A stretch of DNA of 64,000 nt, taken from contig DATMPC010000042.1 in assembly GCA_035567895.1 (NCBI GenBank), positions 1 through 64,000 of the forward strand, read 5' to 3'. The notes below the pieces were generated by a model that was not told where the DNA came from, did not search any database, and saw nothing but the letters and a program-made list of their open reading frames with translations. Numbering within the stretch: position 1 is the stretch's first letter; every line of letters starts with the position of its first letter. This DNA is from Terriglobales bacterium. GTDB taxonomy: Bacteria > Acidobacteriota > Terriglobia > Terriglobales > Acidobacteriaceae. Below are positions 6,967 to 17,286 of the stretch, in pieces. A program made the position numbers and the translations under genes.

Positions 6967-9900
6967 ATGACTGCGACCGCAACTCATAGCAAGAAATCCG
7001 CATCGCGTACACTCTTGGCGCTGTCGTTAGCGTTGGTCGTCTCAACGTATGGCTGGTCGCAAACGCAGCTTGGGAAAGTTTTCGGCACCATCACCGATTC
7101 AACAGGTGCTGTTGTTGTCGAAGCCGAAGTCACTCTCGTTAATATAAGCACCGGATTGAAACGGAATGCGCGCACCGACGCCAAAGGCCAGTTCTACGTA
7201 GCCGGCCTGCCAAGCGGAAAATACACGGTCCGTGTAGAGAAAGAAAGCTTCCAAACAGAGGTTCGAGAAGGAATTGCACTCGGATCAGGTGATGCGTTAG
7301 CGATAAATCTGTCACTTGCGGTGGGCACCGTGCCACAAGAAGTCAGGGTCACAGCGGACGTCGTTGGAGTTGACAGTACTTCTTCGACTGTAGGCGGCTC
7401 CCTTGATGAACGAAACCTGGCCGAACTTCCCCTGAACGGCCGCGATTTATTTAAGGCCGCGGTTTTGGAGCCTGGCGTCGCCCCAACGCCCAGCAGTGCT
7501 CCGTCATTGCTTTCAAACGGCAAGACCGGGCAAATTTCAATTCACGGTATGCGTCCGAGTTGGACGAACGTTCTGATCGACGGCATGGACGCAAACGATC
7601 CCGTGTTTGGCTTTTCGCCGGCGGGTGCCTCCGGACTCTTTCTCGGGCTCGATGAATTCGCGGAGGTAAACGTCCTCACCCAGACCTTTAATGCAGATTA
7701 TGGCAACCATGGTGGCGGAATCGTCGAGGCCATCACCAAGTCAGGAAGCAATCAGCTTCATGGATCGTTATTCGAAATGCATCGCGATGCAGCACTTGAT
7801 GCCAAGAACTACTTCGATGTGCCTAATCTTCCGATCCCACAATTTGTCCGGAACCAATTTGGCGCCAGCGTTGGTGGGCCCATAGTGCATGACCGCACAT
7901 TCTTTTTTGTGAGCTATGAAGGCTTCCGCGAAGTGCAGGCATCCACAGCAATAGCTACCGTCCCTGACGCCCTTGCTCGTCAAGGCCTGCTGCCCTCTGC
8001 AAGCGATCCGAGCGCTTGCCGCAGTGCCACTCCTAACGGTTGTATTCCCATCGGTGTTAATCCCCGAGTGCAGCCTTTTCTTGCACTTCTACCACCTTCG
8101 AATGGGGAAGATAACGGTGACGGAACGGGCGACCTGATCACTGCCGATAAAGGCGCAACAAATGAGCACCGTGGTATGGTTCGCATGGATCACAATTTCT
8201 CCGATGTCCATTCGTTGTTCGGGCGTTACATAATTGATGACAGTTCGTCACTGGTTCCTTATTTCGGCTCTCCTCCCGGCACGTACGTCCCTGGCTTTCC
8301 AGTAGGTCAGCAGGCTCGGAATCAGTACTTCACTCTGCAGGATCGGAAAAATTTCGGACCGCAGTTGTCCAATGAACTACGCTTCGGTATCAACCGCACA
8401 ACCGCGTCAACCTCGATTGTCGACACACACCCTGGTCTCTCTATTTCCAGAGTTCCAGGCCGGCCCTTCGGGATGCTCGACATTGCGGGTATGAGCTTCA
8501 TTGGCCACAACATAGACATTCCCCTGGGTGATTTTTCGACGGTATATCAAATTCAGGAACAGGTTTCGCGCACAACTGGCCGTGAGACTTTTAAATTCGG
8601 GGGTGAGTTCCGAAGAATTCAGTCCAACGGCCCCTTAGATGCTGCGGTAAATGGACTGTATTCGTTCGTGGATTTGAGTCCCTTCGGTTTTCCAGTACAC
8701 AGCAACAACCCGCCTCTGGAATTCTTTCTTGAGGGGCTGCCTTTTTCATACTTGGGTTCTGTTCCCTCAATGTCCGATTCGCACCGTAACTACCGACAGA
8801 ATACTGTGTCTGGATTTGCGCAGGATTTCCTGCGAGTAAGCAGCCGTCTGACCGTGAATGCAGGGTTGCGATACGATCTTTACTCCAACCCAACCGAGGT
8901 ACAAGGACGTCTGTCGGTCATTCGTGATCCGGCCACCGATTCCGGGCCGACGGTTGGCAAAGTATTTGCGGCGACACCGCGGGATCTCATCTCACCACAG
9001 GTTGGCTTCGCTTGGGGCATATCGGGTGACGGCAAGACTGTACTGCGCGCGGGAAGCGGTATCTTTCGCGACCAATTGCCCGTAATTCTATTTGGCATTG
9101 ATCGGTTTCTACCTCCTTTTTTTGGCATAGATACTTTGATTTTCCCCAGTTTTCCTAACCCTCAAAATGCGGTGCTCACACAACCACTATTTCTGATCCA
9201 AACGACTTACCATCCGAAGTTCCCGTACGCGATGCAATATAACCTCAACTTGGAACGGGAAATCACGCAAGGTACGATTCTCAGCGCAGGATACTTTGGT
9301 GCGCGCGGCAATCACCTCACGCGTGCGGGAGAGCAGAACCCATTCGAACTAGCGTTGGGACATCGCTTCAATCCCAACTTGCCCTCCCCTCTGCAGATGG
9401 TGCTAACCGATGCTCAATCTTTCTATAACTCCTTCCAACTGTCCGTCTCAAGACAGCACAGCGATAATTTTTCCTGGCAGGTCTCTTACACGTTGTCTCA
9501 TTCGATTGATGATGCTTCTAACGCTTTTCTCATAGAAGCGGTTAACGAGCCAGAGTCTCAGGACATTTTCAATCGCAAGGGAAGCCGAGGCCGCTCGGGA
9601 TTTGACATCCGGCACAATTTCGTCGGGAACGTTGTATATGAACTGCCGTTTGGACGCGGAAGGGAGTTCGGCGGATGGCAGCTCTCGGGCATTGCCAGCG
9701 TTCACAGCAATGTGCCTTTTACGCCAGTACTTTCGTTCGACAATGCGGGTTTGCAGTCTGTGGTAACCGCGGAAAGACCAAACCTCATTGGCAATCCTTA
9801 CTCAGGTGTTTGTCCAAACGGCACCAGAGTGGGTACACCAGCATGTTGGTTTAACCCGACTGCATTTGCGTTACCGCCTCTCGGTCAGTTTGGCACTGCT

Positions 9901-10191
9901 GGCAGAAATTCGCTGAGCGGACCTGGCTTCGCGCAATTTGATCTGAGCCTTCGTAAGGCCTTTCATCTACCGAAAGAAACGGAAATCGCCTTCGGAGCAG
10001 ACTTGTTCAATTTGCTGAATCATCCGAATTTTGCCGTTCCCAGTAACACGCAAAATCCTATCGCTCTGGGAGGGAACGGAGACGCTATTTTTAAAAATGC
10101 GGCTGGTGATTTCGCTGACAACTCCGGCCGGATATTTACCACCGTCGGGCGTTCGCGTGAGATTCAATTGGACGCACGGTTCATCTTCTAA
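6967..10191 (+). CDS. Oar-like TonB-dependent receptor with carboxypeptidase-regulatory domain
   Basis: An outer-membrane receptor of 1074 residues. ATG 6967 follows AGGAAGAGG and opens a Sec signal peptide (hydrophobic LLALSLALVVSTYGW, probable cleavage near 32). A carboxypeptidase-regulatory-like domain (about 36-115, GKVFGTITDSTGAVV through GLPSGKYTVRV) precedes the plug (about 125-250, with the LPLNGRDLF signature) and a long beta-barrel ending in the aromatic residues RFIF. This architecture is abundant in Acidobacteriota. The substrate is unknown. The gene lies between the two sigma-54 modules on the same strand, which suggests it as a target or partner of them; that link is inference. 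No convincing sigma-54 promoter was found in the 104 bases before the gene. Confidence 0.9.
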   Translation: MTATATHSKKSASRTLLALSLALVVSTYGWSQTQLGKVFGTITDSTGAVVVEAEVTLVNISTGLKRNARTDAKGQFYVAGLPSGKYTVRVEKESFQTEVREGIALGSGDALAINLSLAVGTVPQEVRVTADVVGVDSTSSTVGGSLDERNLAELPLNGRDLFKAAVLEPGVAPTPSSAPSLLSNGKTGQISIHGMRPSWTNVLIDGMDANDPVFGFSPAGASGLFLGLDEFAEVNVLTQTFNADYGNHGGGIVEAITKSGSNQLHGSLFEMHRDAALDAKNYFDVPNLPIPQFVRNQFGASVGGPIVHDRTFFFVSYEGFREVQASTAIATVPDALARQGLLPSASDPSACRSATPNGCIPIGVNPRVQPFLALLPPSNGEDNGDGTGDLITADKGATNEHRGMVRMDHNFSDVHSLFGRYIIDDSSSLVPYFGSPPGTYVPGFPVGQQARNQYFTLQDRKNFGPQLSNELRFGINRTTASTSIVDTHPGLSISRVPGRPFGMLDIAGMSFIGHNIDIPLGDFSTVYQIQEQVSRTTGRETFKFGGEFRRIQSNGPLDAAVNGLYSFVDLSPFGFPVHSNNPPLEFFLEGLPFSYLGSVPSMSDSHRNYRQNTVSGFAQDFLRVSSRLTVNAGLRYDLYSNPTEVQGRLSVIRDPATDSGPTVGKVFAATPRDLISPQVGFAWGISGDGKTVLRAGSGIFRDQLPVILFGIDRFLPPFFGIDTLIFPSFPNPQNAVLTQPLFLIQTTYHPKFPYAMQYNLNLEREITQGTILSAGYFGARGNHLTRAGEQNPFELALGHRFNPNLPSPLQMVLTDAQSFYNSFQLSVSRQHSDNFSWQVSYTLSHSIDDASNAFLIEAVNEPESQDIFNRKGSRGRSGFDIRHNFVGNVVYELPFGRGREFGGWQLSGIASVHSNVPFTPVLSFDNAGLQSVVTAERPNLIGNPYSGVCPNGTRVGTPACWFNPTAFALPPLGQFGTAGRNSLSGPGFAQFDLSLRKAFHLPKETEIAFGADLFNLLNHPNFAVPSNTQNPIALGGNGDAIFKNAAGDFADNSGRIFTTVGRSREIQLDARFIF

Positions 10192-10269
10192 CGGCCAGAC
10201 CACCGGGCAGCGCGGAGCCGCGAGCCCTAACACCACAGTGGTGTTCTGGTGGGGGAAGGATAAGAAATC

Positions 10270-13200
10270 GTGGAACTCTCAGGGTATGAAGTAGAACTCC
10301 TACGCAGGGACCAAGAATTTATCCTGTATCGGGGCCACTCGAAAGAGGTAAAAGTCCCCCCTATCCTCCTACTCGAAACTGTTTCACCTCACTCAGCGCT
10401 CGAAACTCTCAAGAAGCTGGAGCACGAATATTCGTTGAGAAGCGAACTGGACACAACATGGGCACTTCGGCCCATAACCTTATCCCAGCACAACGAGCGG
10501 AGTGTTCTCGTATTCGAAGATCCCGGGGGTAAACCTCTCAATCAGCTCGTTGACGCGCCGATGGAAATGAAAGTGTTTCTGCCCCTGGCTATCGCTATTG
10601 CAGATGTAGTCGGTCAGTTACACAAGCGGCATATCATCCACAAAGACCTGAAGCCCTCGAACATTTTGGTTGCACCTGAAGATGGCCGCGTATGGCTTAC
10701 GGGTTTCGGGATCGCTTCACGCTTGCCGCGCGAACGCCGGTCCCTCGAACCTCCTGAATTCATTTCGGGAACCCTCGCTTACATGGCACCGGAACAGACG
10801 GGACGCATGAATCGTTCGATCGATTCTCGTACCGATCTGTACGCACTCGGTGTCATGCTCTACGAACTGCTCACCGGTAGCCTGCCCTTTATCGCATCGG
10901 ATCCGATGGAGTGGGTGCATTGCCATATCGCACGACAACCCATGCCGCCTCACGAGCGGTCACAGAATGTACCTCTCACAGTCTCTGCAATCGTAATGAA
11001 GTTGCTTGCCAAAACTCCTGAGGACCGTTATCAGACAGCGTACGGTACCAAAAAGGATCTTGAGCGTTGTCTTGCTGAGTTGGAAAACGATACGAGTATC
11101 AGTCAATTTCCGCTTGGCGAACATGATGTGCCGGACAGGCTGCTAATTCCGGAGAAGTTGTACGGGCGAGCATCCGAGATCGACCGATTGATTGCATCGT
11201 TTGACCGAATCGTATCTGGCGCCAGACCGGAGTTGGTGTTGGTTTCCGGATATGCCGGTGTTGGTAAGTCATCCGTCGTAAATGAGCTTCATAAAGCTCT
11301 GCTTCCACTGCACGCACTCTTTGCGTCGGGTAAATTCGATCAGTACAAGCGCGACATCCCCTATGCCACTTTGGCGCAGGCCTTCCAGGGCCTCATTCAT
11401 CCACTTCTTGGCAAGAGCGAAGCAGAGCTGACCCCATGGCGCGATGCCCTTCGTAAGGCGCTAGATCAGAACGGACAGCTCATTGTTGATCTGGTTCCGG
11501 AACTGAAGCGGATTATAGGAGAACAGCAGCCTGTTCCCGAACTTTCGACGCAGGATGCTCAACGTCGGTTCCACGTAGTGTTCCGCCGATTCATCAGCGT
11601 TTTTGCCCGCTCGGAACACCCTCTGGCACTTTTTCTCGACGACTTGCAATGGCTCGATGCTGCGACGCTGGATTTGATCGATGATCTGTTGAGCCAGTCC
11701 GACGTGAAGCATTTCATGTTGATCGGCGCTTACCGAGACAACGAAGTGGACCCCACACATCCGCTGATGCGCAAGCTGCAAGCGATACGTCAGACCGGAG
11801 CAATCGTGCACGATATCGTACTTGCTCCCTTAACTCGCAATGATCTCGAGCTACTGATTGCAGATGCGCTTCGTTGCGAGCCGGATCGTGCTACCCCACT
11901 GGCACAACTTATCCATGAGAAGACCGCGGGCAATCCGTTTTTCGCGATTCAGTTCATTGCTTCGCTGGCTGAAGAAGGATTACTCGCCTTCGATCATGGC
12001 GAAGGGCGATGGTCTTGGGAACTGAATCGCATTCACTCGAGGGGTTACACCGATAATGTGGTCGACCTAATAGTGGAAAAGTTTAGTCGCCTGCCTGCCG
12101 AAACCCAGAACGCATTAAAGCTGCTTGCATGCCTAGGCACCAGCACAGAGTTCACCACGTTGCGCATGCTTCACCAAGAGTCAGAGGAGGAGATCCATCG
12201 CCAGCTTTGGGAAGCTGTCCAAGGCGGCCTTATCTTTCGCTCCGAAGATTCCTACTCGTTCCTCCATGATCGCGTTCAGGAAGCCGCCTACTCGTTGATC
12301 ACAGAACAATCGCGCGCCGAGGCGCACCTCCGAATCGGAAGGCTGCTGGCAGAGAGAACTCCTTCAGAGGAGCGCGAAGCAAGAATTTTCGAGATCGTAA
12401 CCCAGCTTAATCGCGCCACTCACCTCATTACCTCGAATGACGAGAGAAAGCGTATCGGAGAATTCAACTTGATCGCAGCCAGGCGGGCGAAACTCTCGAC
12501 CGCCTATGCCTCAGCTCTTTCTTACCTTGCGAAGGGTCGGACGCTACTGGCAGAAGAGAATTGGGACACAGATTACGATCTTATTTTTTCGCTCGAATGC
12601 CTGACAGCTGAATGTGAACTACTGACTGCCGATATGGAGTCCGCCGAAAAGCGGCTTTCAATGCTCGCCGCGAGGGCAAAAAGCGCCCATGATTTGGCTG
12701 TTGTCACACGTTTGCAGCTTACGCTCTACACGGCGTCGGATCGACTCGAACGTGGCGTAGAGATATGCCTTGAATATCTTCGGCGTGACGGGACGAGCTG
12801 GTCGGCTCATCCGACCGACGACGACGTACGACGCGAATACGATCGGATTTGGTCACTGCTCGGCGACCGACAGATCGAGGACCTCCTCGATCTGCCCTTG
12901 GTCGCCAACCCCGATATTTTGGACGTTCTAGAGGTTCTGACGGAACTTGTTACGCCTGCAGTGTTCTTCGACAAAAACCTATGCGCACTCGTAGTTTGCC
13001 ACTTGGTGAATCTTAGTCTCGAGCACGGCAATGGCGATGGGTCATGCTTTGCGTATGTGTGGTTTGGGATCATCGCCGGACCGCGCTTCGGTAGGTACAA
13101 AGATGCATTTCGATTTGGTCAGCTCGGCCACGACTTATTGTGGAAGCGCAGGTTGAAGCGTTATGAGGCTCGCACTTGTCTGTGCTTCGGCGTCGTTGTC

Positions 13201-16200
13201 CCGTGGACAAAACATGCGCGGCACAGCCGCGACCTGGTGCGTCATGCCTTCGATGCCGCTTACAGGATGGGCGATTTTACATATGCGGCATATAGCTTCA
13301 CGCAGTTGGTCACGAATTTTCTGGTTGTCGGAGATCCCCTTGCCGAGGCGCAAGCGGAAGCGGAGAAAGGAGTCGAGTTTGCTAAGAGCGCACGCGTCGG
13401 ACTCGTTGTCGATATCGTCAGGTCTGATCTCCAGCTAATCCGGACCCTCCGTGGCTTGACGAATAAATTTGGTTCGTTCAACGACAAAGAGTTCGATGAA
13501 GCTGGGTTTGAGCAGCATCTGGCAAGTAATCCCGCTTTAGCGGATCCTGGTTTTGGATATTGGACTCTTAAGGCAGAAGCACGGTTCTTTGCAGGTGACT
13601 ATGTTTCCGCCGTCGAGGCGTCATTGAGGGCGCAAGAACTGTTGTGGGCAGCACCAGCACTGCTTGAATCAGCAGCATTCCGATTCTATGGTGCGCTTTC
13701 ACACGCAGCAGCCTGGGATTCCGCATCTCCCGATGCGCGTCAGAAGCATTTCGAAGCTTTAATAGCTCATCACAAACAGCTCGAAATATGGGCGGAGCAT
13801 TGTCCAGCGAATTTTGAAAACCGTGTGGCGCTGGTCAGTGCCGAAATCGCACGAATAGAAGGCCGGGTGCTCGATGCCGAAGGCTGTTACGAAAAAGCCA
13901 TCCGCTCCGCGCACACAAACGGATTCATTCACAACGAGGCCGTTGCCTACGAGCTTGCTGCCCGCTTCTACGCGGCACGAGGCTTCGACAAGATCGCGGA
14001 TACGTATTTGCGGGAAGCCCGGTATTGCTACGTCCGTTGGGGAGCTGACGGCAAAGTAAAGCAACTCGACTATCTCTATCCCCGCCTTAAAGACGAGGAC
14101 CCTGCTCGGGGCACAACGAGCACGATTGTGGCACCGGCCGAACTCCTGGATCTAGCGACCGTAATCAAAGTCTCGCAAGCATTCTCAGGCGAGATGGTTT
14201 TGGAAAAACTGATCGAGAGGATCATGCGTGTGGCCATCGAGCATGCGGGCGCTGAACGCGGTGTCCTGATCCTTCCCCGATCTGATGAATTGCAGATAGA
14301 GGCGGAGGCCACGGCTACGGAAAACGACGTCAGAGTGGAACTCCGACATGTCAACTCAGCCGTGTTGCCCGAGTCCCTCGTTCGCTACGTAATGCGCACT
14401 CGCCAGGACGTGATTCTCGACGATGCCAGTACAGGGAACCCGTTTTCGGCGGATCCGTACATTGTTCAGTATCACGCACGTTCCGTTATCTGTTTGCCGT
14501 TGGTTAACCAGGCCAGGCTCACCGGAGTCATTTACCTTGAAAACAACCTGACTCCCCGCGTTTTCAATTCCGACCGGATCACTGTTCTGAAGGTGCTTGC
14601 GTCGCAAGCGACCATCTCGCTCGAAAATACGCGACTCTACCGCGATCTCGAAAACCGTGAAGCGAAGATTCGGCGTCTAATCGACGCCAATATTCTGTCA
14701 GTCGTTATGTGGACTGTTGAGGGTGCCATCGTCGCGTCCAATGATGCCTTTCTACGCCTGGTGCAATACGAGCGTGAAGATGTCGCCTCGGGTCGCGTAC
14801 GCTGGACTGATTTGACCCCAACGGAATGGCGTGAGTGGGATGAACGCGCTTTGGCACAAATAAAGCAGACTGGCTCCGTACAGCCTTATGAGAAGGAATT
14901 GTTCCGGAAAGACGGCAGCCGCGTGCCCGTGCTGGTCGCAGGGGCGGTGTTCGACGAAGGCGGCCACGAGGGTGTTGGTTTCGCGCTTGATTTAAGCCAA
15001 CAAAAGCGGGTCGAGGAGGCATTGCGCCGAAGCGAGAATTACCTTGCCGAAGCGCAGAAGCTGACCCAAACAGGCAGTTGTGCCATTGATGGCACAAGTC
15101 GCGAGACGGTGTACTGGTCCGACGAAATGTTCCGACTTTTCGGCTTTGATCCACACCAGGGCTTACCAATGTTTGACCAATGGTTGCAGCGAATACACCC
15201 AGAAGACCGCGATAAGGTGAAGCTGGCGAATGAAAGGACGTTCCTCAATAAAGTAAATTGCGACGTCCAGTTCAGGATCGTGAAACCCGATGGAACACTC
15301 ACGCATATTCATGGCATCGGCCATCCACTTTTGGGTCCCAATGGAGAGCTTGTTCAAGTGGTCGGCACGATGGTCGATATCACGGAGCGCAGGCGTGCCG
15401 AAGAAGCTCTGCGAGAACAAGCTGATCTCCTGAACTTGACGAATGACGCAATTTTCGTTCGCGACATGAATTTGGTCGTCATTTACTGGAATCGTGGAGC
15501 AGAGGAATTGTACGGGTGGACTGCTGCAGAAGCCCAAGGCACGAGTAGTGCTGAGTTGCTGAAAACAGTATTCCCGGTGCCGCTTGAACGGATCAAGGCG
15601 GAGTTGGTGAGCCATGGCCGCTGGGAAGGCGAGCTCTTGCGCACCAAAAAGGACGGAACTCAGGTGGTCGTGGCGAGCCGGTGGTCCTTGCAGCGCGACG
15701 ACAAGGGCGAGCCAACAGCCATTCTGGAAACCAACAACGACATTACGGACCGCAAGCGCGCGGAAGACGCGCGCGACAGGCTACGACAGCTAGAGGCGGA
15801 TCTCGCGCATATCAACCGCGTGAGCACGATGGGAGAATTGACCGCCTCGTTGGCACACGAAATCAAACAACCAATTGGCGCGGCGGTAACCAACGCTGAA
15901 GTGTGCTTACGATTGCTTAATCGCAATCAGCCCGATGTTCCGGACGCGCTCGAAGCTGCTTTTGAGATGGCTAAGGACGCGAGGCGCGCAGCCGATATCA
16001 TCGAACGTGTCCGTTCGTTGTTCCAGAAAGGTTCTTCGCGACTGGAACTTTTTGATGTGAACGAAGCCATTGCGGAGATGTTGATTTTGTTGCACAACGA
16101 GGCGAATCGACATTCAGTTATGATGCGCACGGATCTCGCCGAAGGACTCCCTCAAGTGACGGCAGATCGGGTGCAGTTGCAACAGGTATTGATGAACCTC

Positions 16201-16503
16201 ATGCTCAATGGTATTGAGGCGATGAGGCAAAACGGCGGCGAGCTAAGCATCAAGTCGCAGTTGAGTGAAGATGGTCAACTGCTGATCTCGATAAGTGATA
16301 ATGGCGTGGGTTTGCCTGCCGAAAGAGCAGATCAGATATTCAAGGCATTTTTTACTACCAAGCCTCAAGGCACAGGTCTGGGATTATCGATCACTCGTTC
16401 CATTGTGGAATCGCATGGTGGGCGCGTGTGGGCCGCCGCGAACTCTGGACGAGGCACAACGTTTCACTTTACGCTGCCCATCAGAACGGCTGTCGCCGCA
16501 TGA
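10270..16503 (+). CDS. Giant pseudokinase-ATPase-GAF-PAS sensor histidine kinase (module B)
   Basis: A 2077-residue cytoplasmic hybrid. Residues 1-275 are protein-kinase-like: the catalytic loop HKDLKPSN is at 124-131, but the DFG motif reads TGFG (G145 in place of Asp) and no VAIK lysine is visible, so it is probably a pseudokinase. An AAA/STAND-type ATPase follows, with Walker A GYAGVGKS 327-334 and Walker B LALFLDD near 456. A long helical repeat region covers about 600-1270, GAF about 1294-1457, and three PAS domains about 1464-1588, 1591-1712 and 1718-1829. HisKA has H1863 (LAHEIKQP) and HATPase_c lies at about 1964-2074. The start is a GTG preceded by GGAAGGATAAG. The stop overlaps the next regulator (ATGA). 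PAS1 is paralogous to the PAS of the module A kinase. The overall plan is known from rhizobial and acidobacterial PknK-like hybrids; the signal is unknown. Confidence 0.92.
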   Translation: MELSGYEVELLRRDQEFILYRGHSKEVKVPPILLLETVSPHSALETLKKLEHEYSLRSELDTTWALRPITLSQHNERSVLVFEDPGGKPLNQLVDAPMEMKVFLPLAIAIADVVGQLHKRHIIHKDLKPSNILVAPEDGRVWLTGFGIASRLPRERRSLEPPEFISGTLAYMAPEQTGRMNRSIDSRTDLYALGVMLYELLTGSLPFIASDPMEWVHCHIARQPMPPHERSQNVPLTVSAIVMKLLAKTPEDRYQTAYGTKKDLERCLAELENDTSISQFPLGEHDVPDRLLIPEKLYGRASEIDRLIASFDRIVSGARPELVLVSGYAGVGKSSVVNELHKALLPLHALFASGKFDQYKRDIPYATLAQAFQGLIHPLLGKSEAELTPWRDALRKALDQNGQLIVDLVPELKRIIGEQQPVPELSTQDAQRRFHVVFRRFISVFARSEHPLALFLDDLQWLDAATLDLIDDLLSQSDVKHFMLIGAYRDNEVDPTHPLMRKLQAIRQTGAIVHDIVLAPLTRNDLELLIADALRCEPDRATPLAQLIHEKTAGNPFFAIQFIASLAEEGLLAFDHGEGRWSWELNRIHSRGYTDNVVDLIVEKFSRLPAETQNALKLLACLGTSTEFTTLRMLHQESEEEIHRQLWEAVQGGLIFRSEDSYSFLHDRVQEAAYSLITEQSRAEAHLRIGRLLAERTPSEEREARIFEIVTQLNRATHLITSNDERKRIGEFNLIAARRAKLSTAYASALSYLAKGRTLLAEENWDTDYDLIFSLECLTAECELLTADMESAEKRLSMLAARAKSAHDLAVVTRLQLTLYTASDRLERGVEICLEYLRRDGTSWSAHPTDDDVRREYDRIWSLLGDRQIEDLLDLPLVANPDILDVLEVLTELVTPAVFFDKNLCALVVCHLVNLSLEHGNGDGSCFAYVWFGIIAGPRFGRYKDAFRFGQLGHDLLWKRRLKRYEARTCLCFGVVVPWTKHARHSRDLVRHAFDAAYRMGDFTYAAYSFTQLVTNFLVVGDPLAEAQAEAEKGVEFAKSARVGLVVDIVRSDLQLIRTLRGLTNKFGSFNDKEFDEAGFEQHLASNPALADPGFGYWTLKAEARFFAGDYVSAVEASLRAQELLWAAPALLESAAFRFYGALSHAAAWDSASPDARQKHFEALIAHHKQLEIWAEHCPANFENRVALVSAEIARIEGRVLDAEGCYEKAIRSAHTNGFIHNEAVAYELAARFYAARGFDKIADTYLREARYCYVRWGADGKVKQLDYLYPRLKDEDPARGTTSTIVAPAELLDLATVIKVSQAFSGEMVLEKLIERIMRVAIEHAGAERGVLILPRSDELQIEAEATATENDVRVELRHVNSAVLPESLVRYVMRTRQDVILDDASTGNPFSADPYIVQYHARSVICLPLVNQARLTGVIYLENNLTPRVFNSDRITVLKVLASQATISLENTRLYRDLENREAKIRRLIDANILSVVMWTVEGAIVASNDAFLRLVQYEREDVASGRVRWTDLTPTEWREWDERALAQIKQTGSVQPYEKELFRKDGSRVPVLVAGAVFDEGGHEGVGFALDLSQQKRVEEALRRSENYLAEAQKLTQTGSCAIDGTSRETVYWSDEMFRLFGFDPHQGLPMFDQWLQRIHPEDRDKVKLANERTFLNKVNCDVQFRIVKPDGTLTHIHGIGHPLLGPNGELVQVVGTMVDITERRRAEEALREQADLLNLTNDAIFVRDMNLVVIYWNRGAEELYGWTAAEAQGTSSAELLKTVFPVPLERIKAELVSHGRWEGELLRTKKDGTQVVVASRWSLQRDDKGEPTAILETNNDITDRKRAEDARDRLRQLEADLAHINRVSTMGELTASLAHEIKQPIGAAVTNAEVCLRLLNRNQPDVPDALEAAFEMAKDARRAADIIERVRSLFQKGSSRLELFDVNEAIAEMLILLHNEANRHSVMMRTDLAEGLPQVTADRVQLQQVLMNLMLNGIEAMRQNGGELSIKSQLSEDGQLLISISDNGVGLPAERADQIFKAFFTTKPQGTGLGLSITRSIVESHGGRVWAAANSGRGTTFHFTLPIRTAVAA

Positions 16504-17126
16504 CTTCTCCTGATGAAGCTACCGTTTTCATCATCGATGATGATGCCCGAATGCGCGCCGCGACACTGCGACTCTTGAAGACCGTAGGTTTGCATTCTGA
16601 GTCGTTCGCTAGTCCGCAAGATTTTCTACGTCACAAGCTTCCAAATGGTCCCAGTTGCCTCGTCTTAGATGTGCGCCTTCCGGGAATCAGTGGACTGGAT
16701 CTTCAACGCAAGTTAAACGAGATGGGAGTCCACATCCCCATCATTTTCATCACTGGCCACGGAGACATCCCGATGACTGTGAAAGCGATGAAGTCCGGGG
16801 CGGTGGAATTTCTGACGAAGCCATTTCGGGATCAAGATCTCTTAGATGCAATTCAACAAGCTCTCCAGCGCGACGCAAAAGAACGACAACAGCAGACTGA
16901 AATTGCGGAGCTGAAGGAACGGTACGCCAAGTTGACTGCTCGCGAGCGCGAGGTGATGGGCCTCATCGTTTCCGGCATGCTTACCAAGCAGATTGCATCC
17001 ACCCTCGGCACAAGCGAAATCACCGCAACTGTTCATCGCGGGCAAGTGATGCATAAAATGCAGGCTAACTCCCCGGCTGAGCTAGGAAGAATTGCAGAGA
17101 AACTTAAGCTTCCGATAACGAGCTAG
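16500..17126 (+). CDS. FixJ-type response regulator (module B)
   Basis: A 208-residue receiver plus LuxR/FixJ helix-turn-helix protein, paralogous to the regulator at 4233. The receiver keeps D57 ([12 protein letters not shown]), T in FITGHGD and K in LTKPF. The output domain starts LTAREREVMGLIVSGMLTKQ. The recognition helix reads SEITATVHRGQ, where the module A protein has [11 protein letters not shown], so the two probably prefer different DNA sites. ATG 16500 overlaps the kinase stop and is preferred to an in-frame ATG at 16428. Phosphorylation by the upstream hybrid kinase is the natural expectation. Confidence 0.93.
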   Translation: MTSPDEATVFIIDDDARMRAATLRLLKTVGLHSESFASPQDFLRHKLPNGPSCLVLDVRLPGISGLDLQRKLNEMGVHIPIIFITGHGDIPMTVKAMKSGAVEFLTKPFRDQDLLDAIQQALQRDAKERQQQTEIAELKERYAKLTAREREVMGLIVSGMLTKQIASTLGTSEITATVHRGQVMHKMQANSPAELGRIAEKLKLPITS

Positions 17127-17286
17127 TCATTGGCTAAATGCAAGTCCTGCGATGACTGGCATCCCGCGTCCCTCTTGCAAAGAGTCCCTTATATAAAGAC
17201 GTCAGTGACCCTATTACAACCAATAATTGCGTTGTGCGGAGAAAGGGTTATCTTTGACCCGTATGACCAGAAAGAGGAAGCGGAAA

